Shown here: in pieces, positions 1 to 8,800 of the stretch | Numbering within the stretch: the first letter of the stretch is position 1 | Layout of the letters: each line of letters opens with the position of its first letter | From: Paenibacillus periandrae | Lineage (GTDB): Bacteria > Bacillota > Bacilli > Paenibacillales > NBRC-103111 | NCBI RefSeq assembly: GCF_022458865.1 | Contig: NZ_JAJNMU010000029.1 | Span: 46,331 to 110,330, forward strand | Direction of reading: 5' to 3' | Length of the DNA: 64,000 bases | Notes under the pieces: generated by a model | Seen by the model: the letters and a program-made list of their open reading frames with translations, nothing else | Told to the model about the DNA's origin: nothing | The model's database searches: none | Program-made: the position numbers and the translations under genes

Positions 1-197
1 TTCCAAATTGCTATAACTCATGAAACGGCTCCAATCTCTGATTATTGTCAGGGAACCTCAAGCTGTTTGAGATTCATGTTGTTTAAAATATACAGCTAGC
101 CTATACGGATTTCAACTGCCTGGTCCGTTTATTACAATAGCTACTCCTACCATACCATAGATATCCATAGATTCCTCCATACGAACAAAAATAGAAC
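1..197. other. Left-edge stretch without a supported gene
   Basis: No convincing gene is seen here. On the minus strand an 18-codon reading frame (112-168) starts with ATG behind a GGAGG at a usable distance, but it ends at once in a stop and resembles nothing I recognise. The stretch leads into the dif-like palindrome at 204-231. Confidence 0.4.
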
Positions 198-237
198 AAA
201 AAAAGATTACATAATAATTATTATGTAATCTTTTTTT
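198..237. repeat. dif-like palindrome, copy 1
   Basis: A perfect 40-bp palindrome: A7, a 26-bp AT-rich inverted repeat, then T7. Read as a recombinase site (204-231) it has arms AGATTACATAA and TTATGTAATCT around the hexamer TAATTA. It lies 3' of the small minus-strand gene at 279-494, so it could also act as a weak terminator there. The same core recurs at 2385, 9058, 14030 and 38727. Confidence 0.8.
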
Positions 238-278
238 GAATCCGTCACGACTCAAGCTCATCTATCATAAGCCAGCTT

Positions 279-494
279 TCAAAATATAGGAATACGATAC
301 TTGTTTCCGTCGAGTGAATAAAGAAAAGCTTCTGAGTCGAATAAATCAATTTTTACAAGAGGCTTTTCTATATTGGATACGGTTAATGTGTTCTTCTTAA
401 GCGCATTTAGTAAAAAAGGTATTTGCTTCTGGTCAGTCCCCATCAAATTAACATTCACCAAAGCTTCGTCAAACGTAATATCTGCTTTCATCAT
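279..494 (-). CDS. Small orphan protein, paralogue of 18668-18886
   Basis: A 71-residue protein of unknown function. Its reality is supported by a second copy in this window (18668-18886): the two align without gaps over 70 residues with 37 identities by eye. Most conserved are the central LxxALxKNxLT block and the C-terminal run VxIDLFxSxAxLYSxxGxKYxIPIF. There is no signal peptide, membrane segment or cysteine. A GAGGAAGGATTAA stretch just before the start gives a fair ribosome binding site. It is monocistronic: the neighbour upstream (597-1370) is in the same direction but 100 bp away. The family is not one I can name; the acidic/basic pattern and short length suggest a small soluble beta-rich protein, but that is a guess. 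Confidence 0.65.
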   Translation of the reverse strand: MMKADITFDEALVNVNLMGTDQKQIPFLLNALKKNTLTVSNIEKPLVKIDLFDSEAFLYSLDGNKYRIPIF

Positions 495-596
495 TTAATC
501 CTTCCTCTCGTTATAACATAAAATTTGCATGGACTTAAAGTCCATGCTTCTGGTGTTCCAGTCAGCCATTTTTAAAAATATCAATTAATCAACATT

Positions 597-1370
597 TTAG
601 TAATGCTTTGTTATAAAGCTATGCGTAACCTCTAATGCTTCCTCCAGATACGGGGTTGTGTGGTGAAATGGATGCTCTCCTCCAAAAGAATGATCCGCAT
701 CGGGTATGCTGACATAGGTGTGATTTGGAGCTGCTTCCTTCAATAGTTGCTGTCCCTCAAGCAAAGCTTCCCGGTCCTTGCCTCCCTGGATAATAAGCAC
801 TGGAGCTGTAAGAGAAGCAAGAAGACGAGTCGTATCGTATCTTTGCTTGTTATGCTCCACATCAGCATTAATAAAGGGGTTAGGGTTGCCGGCAGCTGCC
901 TTAGGAGGAGGTCCGCCGTTCCAGGCGATAACTGAGCCAATATAAGAATGCTCGGCAGCGAAGATGATGTTGCTTCCACCTGCCCTGCTATGCCCAAGCA
1001 GAGTGATACGTTCTGTTTCGGCTTGCTCACCTAAAGGCAGCTTGTGCTCTCTTAGATTAACCAGTATAGCATCCAAATCAGATAATTCTCTGGACACTGT
1101 ACTCAGCTTTTGAACGGAAGCCTCGTCGGCTCCACTGTTCAGGGCACCCACACGCGAAAAGTCAAAATGTACTACGTAAAATCCGCGTTCTGCAAACCAA
1201 GCTGCAACATAAGGCCAAAATCCCCAATCTTTATAGCCTCTAAACCCGTGGCTGATCACCAAAACCGGTTTTTTAATCTGATCCTCAACAAGCGTAACCT
1301 CTCCACGAATAAACAACTCGTTTTCAAGATCAATCCGAAAATCCTTCTTCACAACAACGGCATTTCCCAT
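597..1370 (-). CDS. Alpha/beta hydrolase (dienelactone-hydrolase-like)
   Basis: A 257-residue cytoplasmic serine hydrolase of the alpha/beta fold, probably an esterase or acyl hydrolase of unknown substrate. The oxyanion segment ISHGFRGYKDWG lies near residue 42, the nucleophile elbow reads GHSRAG (serine near residue 130), the acid is probably in IIQGGKDREAL and the histidine is in DADHSFGG near the C-terminus. The start chosen is ATG at 1370, which has AAGGAG 8 bases upstream; a GTG three codons earlier overlaps that site and is less likely. It is transcribed away from the nitroreductase gene at 1714. The long insert after the first strand (FSRVGALNSGADE) is typical of this subfamily. Confidence 0.85.
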   Translation of the reverse strand: MGNAVVVKKDFRIDLENELFIRGEVTLVEDQIKKPVLVISHGFRGYKDWGFWPYVAAWFAERGFYVVHFDFSRVGALNSGADEASVQKLSTVSRELSDLDAILVNLREHKLPLGEQAETERITLLGHSRAGGSNIIFAAEHSYIGSVIAWNGGPPPKAAAGNPNPFINADVEHNKQRYDTTRLLASLTAPVLIIQGGKDREALLEGQQLLKEAAPNHTYVSIPDADHSFGGEHPFHHTTPYLEEALEVTHSFITKHY

Positions 1371-1499
1371 ACAGTTCACTCCTTCTTTTAAAAGAATACG
1401 AAATAAAATAATAAAAGGGATATCTATGTCTCCGTTTTAACGGTGTCCAAACCTGTTATGAAACACCAAAAGCTTCTAAGAAATGATGATAAATAATTA

Positions 1500-1713
1500 T
1501 TCCGATATGATTAATAAGAATATAACAATCCATTGATGAGCTGTCAATTAAAAATTCCATTGACACTTTTAATTCCGATTGATAACATTAAATTATTAAT
1601 CACATACGATTACTGTGATTTAAAACTACTAGTCGACCGTATTTTCGGAGACTTCCTTATACAGGAGGTCTCTTTTTTAATTTACGGAATGAGAGAAAGG
1701 GCTGAGATCAAGT
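1500..1713 (+). promoter_or_regulatory. Possible attenuator leader before nitroreductase
   Basis: A terminator-like hairpin (GAGACTTCC at 1648-1656, GGAGGTCTC at 1664-1672, then six T) stands 36 bp before the nitroreductase start. The upstream gene runs the other way, so this hairpin can only stop a transcript starting within this intergenic stretch. An alternative stem is possible: AGTC 1631-1634 with GACT 1650-1653, and CCG 1637-1639 with CGG 1646-1648. It would use the left arm of the terminator and so could act as an antiterminator. The ligand or factor is unknown. Confidence 0.45.
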
Positions 1714-2325
1714 ATGACTACATCTGTATTTGTAGAAAGTATTTTACCTGAGGTTGACGCTATCCGTAAGGCTGATTACCCGGTTAATCCATTGTTTTTA
1801 AATCGCTGGTCCTCACGTTCTTATGAGACTCGTAGTGTGCCGGACGATGTGCTGTATACAATTCTGGAGGCTGCCCGCTGGGCTCCATCGTCAAGTAATT
1901 TGCAGCCATGGCGTTTTATTGTCGCCAGGACACCAGAGCAGCGGAAACGATTTGAGGAGTTTATCAGACCGAACAACAGACTTTGGACTGATTCTGTCCC
2001 GGTGCTTCTATTGTTGGCCTCCGATAAGCTTCGAGCTGATGGAGAGCCGAATCGCTCGCATGCCTTTGATACTGGGGCAGCTTGGGCATCTATTGCTTTG
2101 CAGGCACGAATATTGGGTCTTACGACGCGTGCTGTGGGTGGCTATGATAAAGACAAGGCCCGTATTGTTTTGGATGTGCCGGATGAAATCGAGCTGCATG
2201 CAGTAATTGCACTCGGCTATCCTGGAACGAAGAAAGCACTTCATGAGAGCTTTCAGGATAAAGAACAACCGAATGGCCGTAGGCCCTTGAGTGAAAGTAT
2301 TGTCGATGGGAAGTTCAATCCATAA
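1714..2325 (+). CDS. Nitroreductase family protein
   Basis: A 203-residue FMN-dependent oxidoreductase of the nitroreductase family, probably reducing nitro compounds, quinones or similar acceptors with NAD(P)H. The FMN-binding signature RRSYETRSVP-like segment (RWSSRSYETR, near residue 33) and the AARWAPSSSNLQPWRF motif near residue 54 are clear; the second flavin contact lies in GAAWASIALQARILGLTT and the conserved ALGYPG near residue 168. ATG at 1714 follows GAGAAAGG at usable spacing. It is preceded by a terminator-like hairpin suggesting transcript attenuation, and followed at once by a dif-like palindrome shared with the convergent MFS gene. Confidence 0.9.
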   Translation: MTTSVFVESILPEVDAIRKADYPVNPLFLNRWSSRSYETRSVPDDVLYTILEAARWAPSSSNLQPWRFIVARTPEQRKRFEEFIRPNNRLWTDSVPVLLLLASDKLRADGEPNRSHAFDTGAAWASIALQARILGLTTRAVGGYDKDKARIVLDVPDEIELHAVIALGYPGTKKALHESFQDKEQPNGRRPLSESIVDGKFNP

Positions 2326-2378
2326 AAAGATGCAGAAAGTCTGTTCAGCATTATTCGATCATGTCGTTTCTGCATACG

Positions 2379-2417
2379 AAAAAAAGATTACATAATAAAT
2401 ATTATGTAATCTTTTTT
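2379..2417. repeat. dif-like palindrome, copy 2
   Basis: Seven A, a 26-bp near-palindrome and six T. The 28-bp core (2385-2412) has arms AGATTACATAA and TTATGTAATCT around TAAATA. It is identical to the copy at 38727 over the A7 run, the core and the first Ts. It sits between convergent genes (nitroreductase and MFS pump), so a bidirectional terminator role is possible. Confidence 0.8.
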
Positions 2418-2471
2418 GTTCTATTTTATTGGTTTGAGAACTTTGTAAGAAGATTCGCTATACATCCACAT

Positions 2472-3851
2472 TTATCCAGATTGTTGCACGGACCGCAAAC
2501 TATAGCGACGATACAGGTGCGAACAACCAATTGAAGCAAGCACGATGATCGCCAATCCCCAATAAATATTGCCGTAAGCGATGGATAATGGTAATTGTTT
2601 CTGCCATACTAAAGCACTGGCCGTTATAGCCACCCCGAATGCCCCACTGAAGAACTGCAGCAGCTGGAACAGTCCAAGTCCCGAACCCAACTGTGATTTC
2701 GGCAGTATACGCGACATTTCATTGGAAATGGCACTTGACAGGACAGTAAAACCAACGCTGAGCAGCATATAAATAAACATCACTGCGATATATGAGGTGC
2801 TGGCAAATAAAGCGAATAGTACAACAGAAACAAGTACTAACAAGGGTACATAACGTATAATGGCCCCATTGCCGTAGTTATCAATAATTCGACCCACTCG
2901 ACGTGATAAAAGCATTGCAAGCAAGGAACCTGGGAAAATGATAAGTCCGGAGACGCTCGCACTAAGCTCGAACCGGTGAACCAGAATTTGCGGCATCAGG
3001 AACAGAGTTGCAAAGCTGCACAGATAAGTCACGATTCCGACTGCACTTAACGTCAAGTAAGCACGATTACGGAACAATATCGGCTGAACAAAAGGATCTG
3101 CTGCCCGATTGATCCGGATAATAAACAGAGCAAGCGCCGCTAAACCTGCTGCTAGTGATGTCCAGGATTGGTTTGTTAGAAACAGCAGCAGTCCTGTAGT
3201 TCCTACACCTACGAAAAACGCGCCTAACGCGTCAAAGGAGCCTTTAGACGGTTGCTCCTTCGGAAGAAGAATCCAATAAAAAGGAATCAACACGAGCACA
3301 ATTGCCGTAACGACAAATAAAAAATGCCAGCCTAAATATTCCACGATTCCCCCACCAATTACGGGACCGAGACCCAGACCCAGCGCAGCAGCAGACATCA
3401 CAGTTGCCATGGCTTTGCCGCGCCGCTCCAGGGGAACATAGCGGGTTACCAGAACAAGCGAGAGCGAAGGAATTGAGCCCGCTCCTGCTGCCTGAACAAT
3501 TCGCACGATCAATAACGGTATAAAGCTGTCGCTAAAAAATCCAACGACCGCGGCGACTCCAAGCAAGACAAGTCCGATAATAAATAAACGACGAATCGGA
3601 ATGAAATCAGACAGTCGACTGAACGTAATCGTCGAAATAGCAAAAATGATCGAATAGCCAGTTACGATCCATGAGGTTGAAGCTGTCGAGATCCCGAAAG
3701 CGCGTGATACGTCCGGCAGCGCCAAGTTGAACATCATTGTATTCATAATGACAAGAACAATCGAAAATCCAAGAAGTAATGTCACCTTCCCTTCCTTCAG
3801 GAAGGGCTTATCAGCTTCGAAAGCTGATGACGGAATAGATGTTGTAGTCAT
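2472..3851 (-). CDS. MFS efflux transporter, Tet(L)/DHA2-like
   Basis: A 459-residue inner-membrane drug/proton antiporter of the major facilitator superfamily. There are about 14 hydrophobic segments. Motif A is seen as SRLSDFIPIRRL after TM2, the antiporter motif C as GLGLGPVIGGGI in TM5, and the ISNEMSRILPKSQLGSGLGLFQLLQF segment in the C-terminal half resembles Tet(L)/Tet(K)-type pumps. The start is ATG at 3851 behind AAGAGGG; a longer frame to 3929 would run into the divergent promoter. It is divergent from an ArsR-type regulator at 3964, which probably controls it. Substrate is unknown; tetracycline-like or other cationic drugs are possible. Confidence 0.88.
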   Translation of the reverse strand: MTTTSIPSSAFEADKPFLKEGKVTLLLGFSIVLVIMNTMMFNLALPDVSRAFGISTASTSWIVTGYSIIFAISTITFSRLSDFIPIRRLFIIGLVLLGVAAVVGFFSDSFIPLLIVRIVQAAGAGSIPSLSLVLVTRYVPLERRGKAMATVMSAAALGLGLGPVIGGGIVEYLGWHFLFVVTAIVLVLIPFYWILLPKEQPSKGSFDALGAFFVGVGTTGLLLFLTNQSWTSLAAGLAALALFIIRINRAADPFVQPILFRNRAYLTLSAVGIVTYLCSFATLFLMPQILVHRFELSASVSGLIIFPGSLLAMLLSRRVGRIIDNYGNGAIIRYVPLLVLVSVVLFALFASTSYIAVMFIYMLLSVGFTVLSSAISNEMSRILPKSQLGSGLGLFQLLQFFSGAFGVAITASALVWQKQLPLSIAYGNIYWGLAIIVLASIGCSHLYRRYSLRSVQQSG

Positions 3852-3963
3852 CGGGAACCCTCTTTCGTATTTAATAGTTCTATTACAATCGAACAATTGA
3901 AATATATCATGAGATATGATAAAATGCAATCATCAGTTTTTGCAGAATAAAGGGGGATCACAC
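3852..3963. promoter_or_regulatory. Divergent promoter region of MFS pump and ArsR gene
   Basis: 112 bp shared by two divergent genes. It contains an interrupted inverted repeat ATATC-ATGA-GATAT at 3904-3917, a plausible binding site for the ArsR-type regulator encoded on the right. The assignment is an inference from position only. Confidence 0.4.
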
Positions 3964-4299
3964 ATGAAAATATTATTTCATCCAGACCGAGCCGATATCC
4001 ATCTGTCTTCCGTCCTTTATGCCCTGAGTGATCCAATCCGTCTTTATCTTGTCGATACGATATATAAATCCGGCGAAAGGACCTGCGGCGATATTGATGT
4101 GCCCGTCGTGAAGTCAACGGTTTCCCATCATGCCCGTACACTGCGTGAAGCCGGGATTGTACATGTCCGTGTGCAAGGAACACAGCGCTTCCTCTCGATT
4201 CGCACTGAAGATCTCGAAGCCCGTTTTCCTGGACTGCTTGCCTCCATACTTCAAGCTCATCGAACCTCTGGAGATTACATTCCAGTTGCTACAAACTGA
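3964..4299 (+). CDS. ArsR/SmtB-type HTH regulator
   Basis: A 111-residue winged-helix repressor. LSSVLYALSDPIRLYLVDTIY (residues 14-34) is the usual ArsR N-terminal helix pair, and VVKSTVSHHARTLREAGIVHVRVQGTQRFLSI is the recognition helix plus wing. Only one cysteine (TCGDI) is present, and it is not in an ELCVCDL-type metal site, so sensing of arsenic or zinc is unlikely; a drug or redox cue is more plausible. ATG at 3964 has GGGGGATC upstream. It is divergent from the MFS pump and likely autoregulated with it. Confidence 0.85.
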   Translation: MKILFHPDRADIHLSSVLYALSDPIRLYLVDTIYKSGERTCGDIDVPVVKSTVSHHARTLREAGIVHVRVQGTQRFLSIRTEDLEARFPGLLASILQAHRTSGDYIPVATN

Positions 4300-4304
4300 T
4301 AGTC

Positions 4305-4538
4305 TTATCTGAATATTTCGCCAAAATCTTTCGGGTTCCACTGTCCGATCTGACAGTAATGACAATCTTTGTATACAAGTTTAATGCTAATTAAACTCGG
4401 GCACCTTTGATGATTTTGAACCTTAATTTCCAGCTCGATTCTTAAACTTATTAAATAAGCATAGTCCGGTCGTTCTGCGCGAACATACTTCGCCAGTTCC
4501 CGGGCTTTCTTTTTTGCGGATATGCGTTTTTCAATCAT
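4305..4538 (-). pseudogene. Probable remnant of a tyrosine recombinase (N-terminal part)
   Basis: A 77-codon frame beginning MIEKRISAKKKARELAKYVRAERPDYAYL, preceded by AGGTGAG. The opening strongly recalls the N-terminal region of site-specific integrases found in Paenibacillus (KxRELAKYVRxERPDYxYL followed by LRxELxIxV). After about 45 residues the likeness stops, the frame drifts into unrelated sequence (YKDCHYCQIGQW) and ends; no catalytic domain follows. I read it as a truncated integrase. A genuine small protein cannot be ruled out. Confidence 0.4.
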
Positions 4539-4660
4539 GCCAGCTCACCTTTAAACAGGTATTCGTTCCCAAACCGTAAAGAGACAAGATCACAAGTATT
4601 TTTCTATAAGGCTGTAACGAAATCCCGTTTTTTTGGACTTATGTAGTGGGAGGTGTATAA

Positions 4661-5161
4661 ATGGAAAGCATTGAGCAGCTTTATGAAACCTATGCTCAGA
4701 CGGTTTACCGATATTTATTCAGCATTACGCAAAATGCCGATTTGTCGGAGGAACTCACACAGGAAACGTTTTACCAAGCGATGAAATCCATTCATTCCTT
4801 CCGGGGCGAATGTAAAATCTCTGTCTGGTTGTGTCAGATCGCTAAGCATTGCTGGTATAAGGAGCTCAACAAAAGAAAAAAAACGAATTCCGTTTCTATG
4901 GATGAGTTGGATATCACCTTTCAAGCCGGGAATTATGTGGAGAAAGATGTTCTGCACAAGGAGGAGAAGCTTTCGCTCTTCCGTCTGCTGCACCAATTGG
5001 ACTTGAAAACAAAAGAAGTCATGTATTTACGTCTTTCCGGGGAATTGAGTTTTTCCGAAATCGGAGAAATTTTAGGTCAAAGCGAGGCTTGGGCCCGGGT
5101 AACGTTTTATCGCGGCAAACAAAAAATAATGAAGGGACGATCGGAATGGATTCAAAATTAA
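4661..5161 (+). CDS. ECF RNA polymerase sigma factor
   Basis: A 166-residue sigma-70 family factor with region 2 (YETYAQTVYRYLFSITQNADLSEELTQETFYQA, residues 8-40) and region 4 (LDLKTKEVMYLRLSGELSFSEIGEILGQSEAWARVTFYRGKQKI, residues 111-154), the whole of an ECF factor. ATG at 4661 follows GGGAGGTG. A TGTAACGA element at 4613-4620 could be an ECF-type -35, allowing autoregulation. The gene overlaps the next one by 16 bp; that gene encodes a zinc-finger anti-sigma factor, and an RND pump follows, suggesting the sigma factor drives an envelope-stress or drug-efflux response. Confidence 0.9.
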   Translation: MESIEQLYETYAQTVYRYLFSITQNADLSEELTQETFYQAMKSIHSFRGECKISVWLCQIAKHCWYKELNKRKKTNSVSMDELDITFQAGNYVEKDVLHKEEKLSLFRLLHQLDLKTKEVMYLRLSGELSFSEIGEILGQSEAWARVTFYRGKQKIMKGRSEWIQN

Positions 5162-5823
5162 ATTGCAGCATCATACAGGATATCCTGCCCAACTATATTG
5201 AGGGCCTGACCAGCGACATTACGAACAAGGCCATTCAAGATCACCTTGCTTCTTGCGCAGATTGCAGAAAAGCACTGGAAAACATGACAAGTGAGATGGA
5301 AGAAACGAATGGAATGAAGGTCGTTCCGCCGAAACAGATCAACTTTCTGAAAAAAATCAAACTTAGACAGTGGAAAGTAGCCGGCATGAGCGTGTTGGTA
5401 TCAGTCATCGTTTTGCTATGCGTATTTTATTTCATCGGCACCAGAGACTTTCCCGTTTCAGGCCGTGATATTACCATAGGAGACGTTTATCAAATGAAGG
5501 ACGGTTCCATTCACTACAGCATCTCTGCCAATGTGAACGGCTATGTTAGCAACACGTCCTCCCAAAGCGACGGAGAGTCGGAAATCATCCGGATTTATGA
5601 GCACAGACGGCTTAATTCCTCCGATGGCAAAAACATCATCTTAATTCCCGAGAAATGGTCGCCGTTGAGCAATTCTAATTCAGCTCAGGAGAAAACAGCC
5701 ATTTACTATGAAGGTAATGGCCAAAGCGACAGGATCCTCATTTGGAAAAAAGGAATGGAGCTTCCTAAGGCCAATGCAGAGCAAGAAGCGCACTATCAAA
5801 CGACTCGTACAAAGAACCGTTAG
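5146..5823 (+). CDS. Anti-sigma factor with zinc-finger (ZAS) domain
   Basis: A 225-residue membrane-spanning anti-sigma factor. The cytoplasmic N-terminus holds a His-x3-Cys-x2-Cys motif (H33, C37, C40) in the setting DHLASCADCRKAL, as in zf-HC2 proteins; C7 may be the fourth ligand. One transmembrane segment lies at about residues 75-98 (VAGMSVLVSVIVLLCVFYFIG), with an extracellular domain of about 125 residues that I do not recognise. The ATG sits inside the last codons of the sigma gene, which points to translational coupling. It should hold the ECF factor at the membrane until an external signal acts. Confidence 0.85.
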   Translation: MDSKLNCSIIQDILPNYIEGLTSDITNKAIQDHLASCADCRKALENMTSEMEETNGMKVVPPKQINFLKKIKLRQWKVAGMSVLVSVIVLLCVFYFIGTRDFPVSGRDITIGDVYQMKDGSIHYSISANVNGYVSNTSSQSDGESEIIRIYEHRRLNSSDGKNIILIPEKWSPLSNSNSAQEKTAIYYEGNGQSDRILIWKKGMELPKANAEQEAHYQTTRTKNR

Positions 5824-5879
5824 GCCCAAATGTTAGAATCATATACATTGTCGGCACGGCGCTGATGCGGGAGGACGGC

Positions 5880-8800
5880 ATGAACACATTAACGGATTTT
5901 TCTATGAAAAATGCTTCGGCTATTTTTATTATTGTCCTGCTGCTGATCGCCGGTGGCGGTTATTCCGCTACTACATTGAAGGTAGAAAATATGCCTGACA
6001 TCTCTTTCCCGGTTGTTACTATCGCCACACCGTACACAGCCCCGCCCAAGGATGTATTAGAGCTAGTGACTAAGCCGCTGGAGAAATCCGTCGCTAGGCT
6101 TGAAGGACTCACCAGCCTCTCTTCGGTTTCGCAGGATGGCTATTCTCAAATTGATATCCGGCTGGAGCCGAACAAAATATCCGAAAATGTCCGTGTGGAG
6201 GTGGAGCGTCTGATCGCGAACGTCAAGCTTCCACTCGGTGCTGAGAAACCAGCCGTGCTAACGCGCAGCATTGCTTCCGATCCCGTCTATTATTTGGCGG
6301 TATACGGTGAAGAGGGAACGGGTCAGGCTGAGTTGGATGCCGCGTATAAAGCTACCATCCTTCCGGCATTTGAAGGACTGAACGGTTTCGATCATGCGGA
6401 TTCGTTCGGCACTCAAGAAGCCGCACTAGCAATTAAATTGGACGCTTGGGCGATCAACAGCTACGGTCTTACGCCGCCGCGGGTATCCGATCTGATTCGA
6501 GAAGGACTCGTATCCAGCTCGGCAGGTAAGGTGGATTTTGACGGAAATAACCAGATGGTTCGCGTCAAAGGACAATTGGACTCCATATATAATCTAGAAA
6601 ATATGAAGATTCCAGCGCCAGGTGGAGATACGCTCCTGCTTAAGCAAATCGCCAAGGTGGAGGTAACCAACGAGCTTCCAACCATAGTCAGATTGGACAG
6701 CAAGCCGGCTATCGGTGTATTGCTGTATAAAACCAAAGAGGCAAATACTGTACAATTCGCCGCCTCGTTAACCAAGCTGATCGCCGGGTGGGAAACATCG
6801 TCGAAGGGGTTCAAAATCCATACCGTGCTGAACGGTGCGGCATCCGTTAATGAGTCTGTACACGGGATGATCCAGGAAAGCGTGCTGGGTGCGGTTATGG
6901 CTTCCTTGATGATTCTTTTATACATACGAAATTGGCGCATGACCTTGATCGTGCTTGTATCGATACCGCTGTCGATTCTGATTACGCTGCTGCTTATGAA
7001 TCCGCTGGGTGTCTCATTGAACATGATGACGTTGGGTGGTATGGCAATTGCGATTGGACGGGTTGTAGATGACAGCATAGTCGTTATTGAAAGTATCTAC
7101 AGCCAGCTGCAAAAGGCTCAGGAACAGAACGAGTCGGTCATCAGGCTGGCAACACGGCAGGTGGCTTCTGCCATCACTTCTTCAACTCTAACAACGGTTG
7201 GTGTGTTCGCGCCTATAGGCTTAGTGAGCGGCGTTGTCGGAGAAGTATTCCGGCCGTTTGCACTGACCTTAATTTGCGCGCTGCTGGCTTCCCTGCTGGT
7301 TGCCTTGACGGTCATTCCGTTGCTTGTGAAGCTGATGGTGCTGAAGGGGAATTCCCTCTCTCCGCTTGTTGAAACCAAAGCTGGCCTTTATCTGAGTGAT
7401 TACCGTAAAGCGCTTTTATGGTCGTTAAATAATCGTATGAAGACACTGTTGTTTTCCGCCATCCTGTTCGTGCTATCCATTGTACTGGCCATCCCCAATT
7501 TGGCGATCTCTTTCATGCCGACCAACGTTTCCGAGAAACAGATGGTGTTTAACGTAAGAATGCCTTATGAAGCATCACTGGAACTGACAAATGCCGTATC
7601 CCGAGAAATCGAAAGCTTATTGAAAGAAGCCAAGGATGCTGCAGGCAGTCCGATTTTTAAATACAACGAACCGATCATTGGACACGGCTGGGCGGACATT
7701 TATACGGAAGCGGACCCTAAGCTGGATACGCTGAAGGTTTTCAAAGAATACCGGGAAAAGATAAAAAAACAGCTTCCCCAGGATTATAAAGTGAACGGCA
7801 AAGTTTTTGCGGTTGATGGCGCCGGCAGTGAGGGAGTCGATTTCGCGTACCTGCTAACCGGGGACGACCCATTGTATTTGCAGCAGGCAGCCAAACAGGT
7901 TGAGGCTATTATGCAAACGTTTCCCGAGCTTCACGAGATTAAAAACGGTTTAAGCGACACGAGGACCGAAGTCGAGGTTACTGTTGACCAGAATAAGGCG
8001 AGGCTGTACGGCTTCACGGTATCTCAAGTGCTTGAAACGGTGAAAAGCTGGTTAAAAGAAGATGAGCTGGGCGATCTCAAATTCGATCAGGTAACCTATA
8101 CAACCAAGGTGATGCTCGATAACAAATATAAAAATTCGCTGGATAAACTCGGTTCCATCCTTCTTGAAGCAGCCGATGGAAAGCGTGTTCAAATCAATGA
8201 TATCGCTTGGCTCAAACAAATTGACGCTCCAGCCATCATCAACCGGGAAATGCAATCGCAGGTGCTGTACGTTACGGCTAAAATCAACAGCAATGACAAG
8301 GGTGGCGTTAGCAATAAGCTTTCGGCTGAGCTTGCCAAGTTGGAGCTGCCTTTAGGCGTAAGCCGGGAAATCAAAGGTGTCGCAGGCGAGATTAATAAAA
8401 GCTTCAAAGAAATGTTTCTGGCTATGGCGGCTTCGATCTTATTCGTTTATCTTATCATGGTGCTGACTTTCGGGAACACAAGCGCTCCGTTGGCGATTCT
8501 GTTTACCTTGCCGTTGGCAGCAATCGGGGGCTTGCTGGGACTCTTGGTGACTGGCGAGTCTGTGAATGTCACTTCCTTGATCGGATTTCTGATGCTGATT
8601 GGCATCGTCGTTACCAATGCCATTGTGCTTATAGACAGGGCTCAACAGCTTATCCGGCAAGGTCTCTCCATTCGCGAATCGTTGATTGAGGCGGGAATGA
8701 CACGCCTAAAGCCGATCCTTATGACCGCAAGCGCAACCGTTATGGCCTTACTGCCGCTGGCTCTGGGTTTTTCCAAAGGTGCTCTCGTCTCGAAAGGATT

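Noticed and set aside
112..168. An 18-codon minus-strand frame with GGAGG upstream
   Set aside because: Too short, no relatives known, and the ribosome-site match can occur by chance in purine-rich DNA.
198..237. Palindrome copy 1 as only a rho-independent terminator
   Set aside because: Its stem is nearly all A/T, unlike the GC-rich terminators elsewhere here, and the same core recurs in a promoter region at 14030.
1533..1751. A 72-codon plus-strand frame in the nitroreductase leader
   Set aside because: It overlaps the nitroreductase start in another frame and runs through the terminator hairpin; no plausible ribosome site.
3904..3917. Possible CRP/Fnr-type site in the MFS/ArsR promoter
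   Set aside because: The half-sites ATATC/GATAT do not match TGTGA or TTGAT consensus; kept only as a candidate ArsR-type site.
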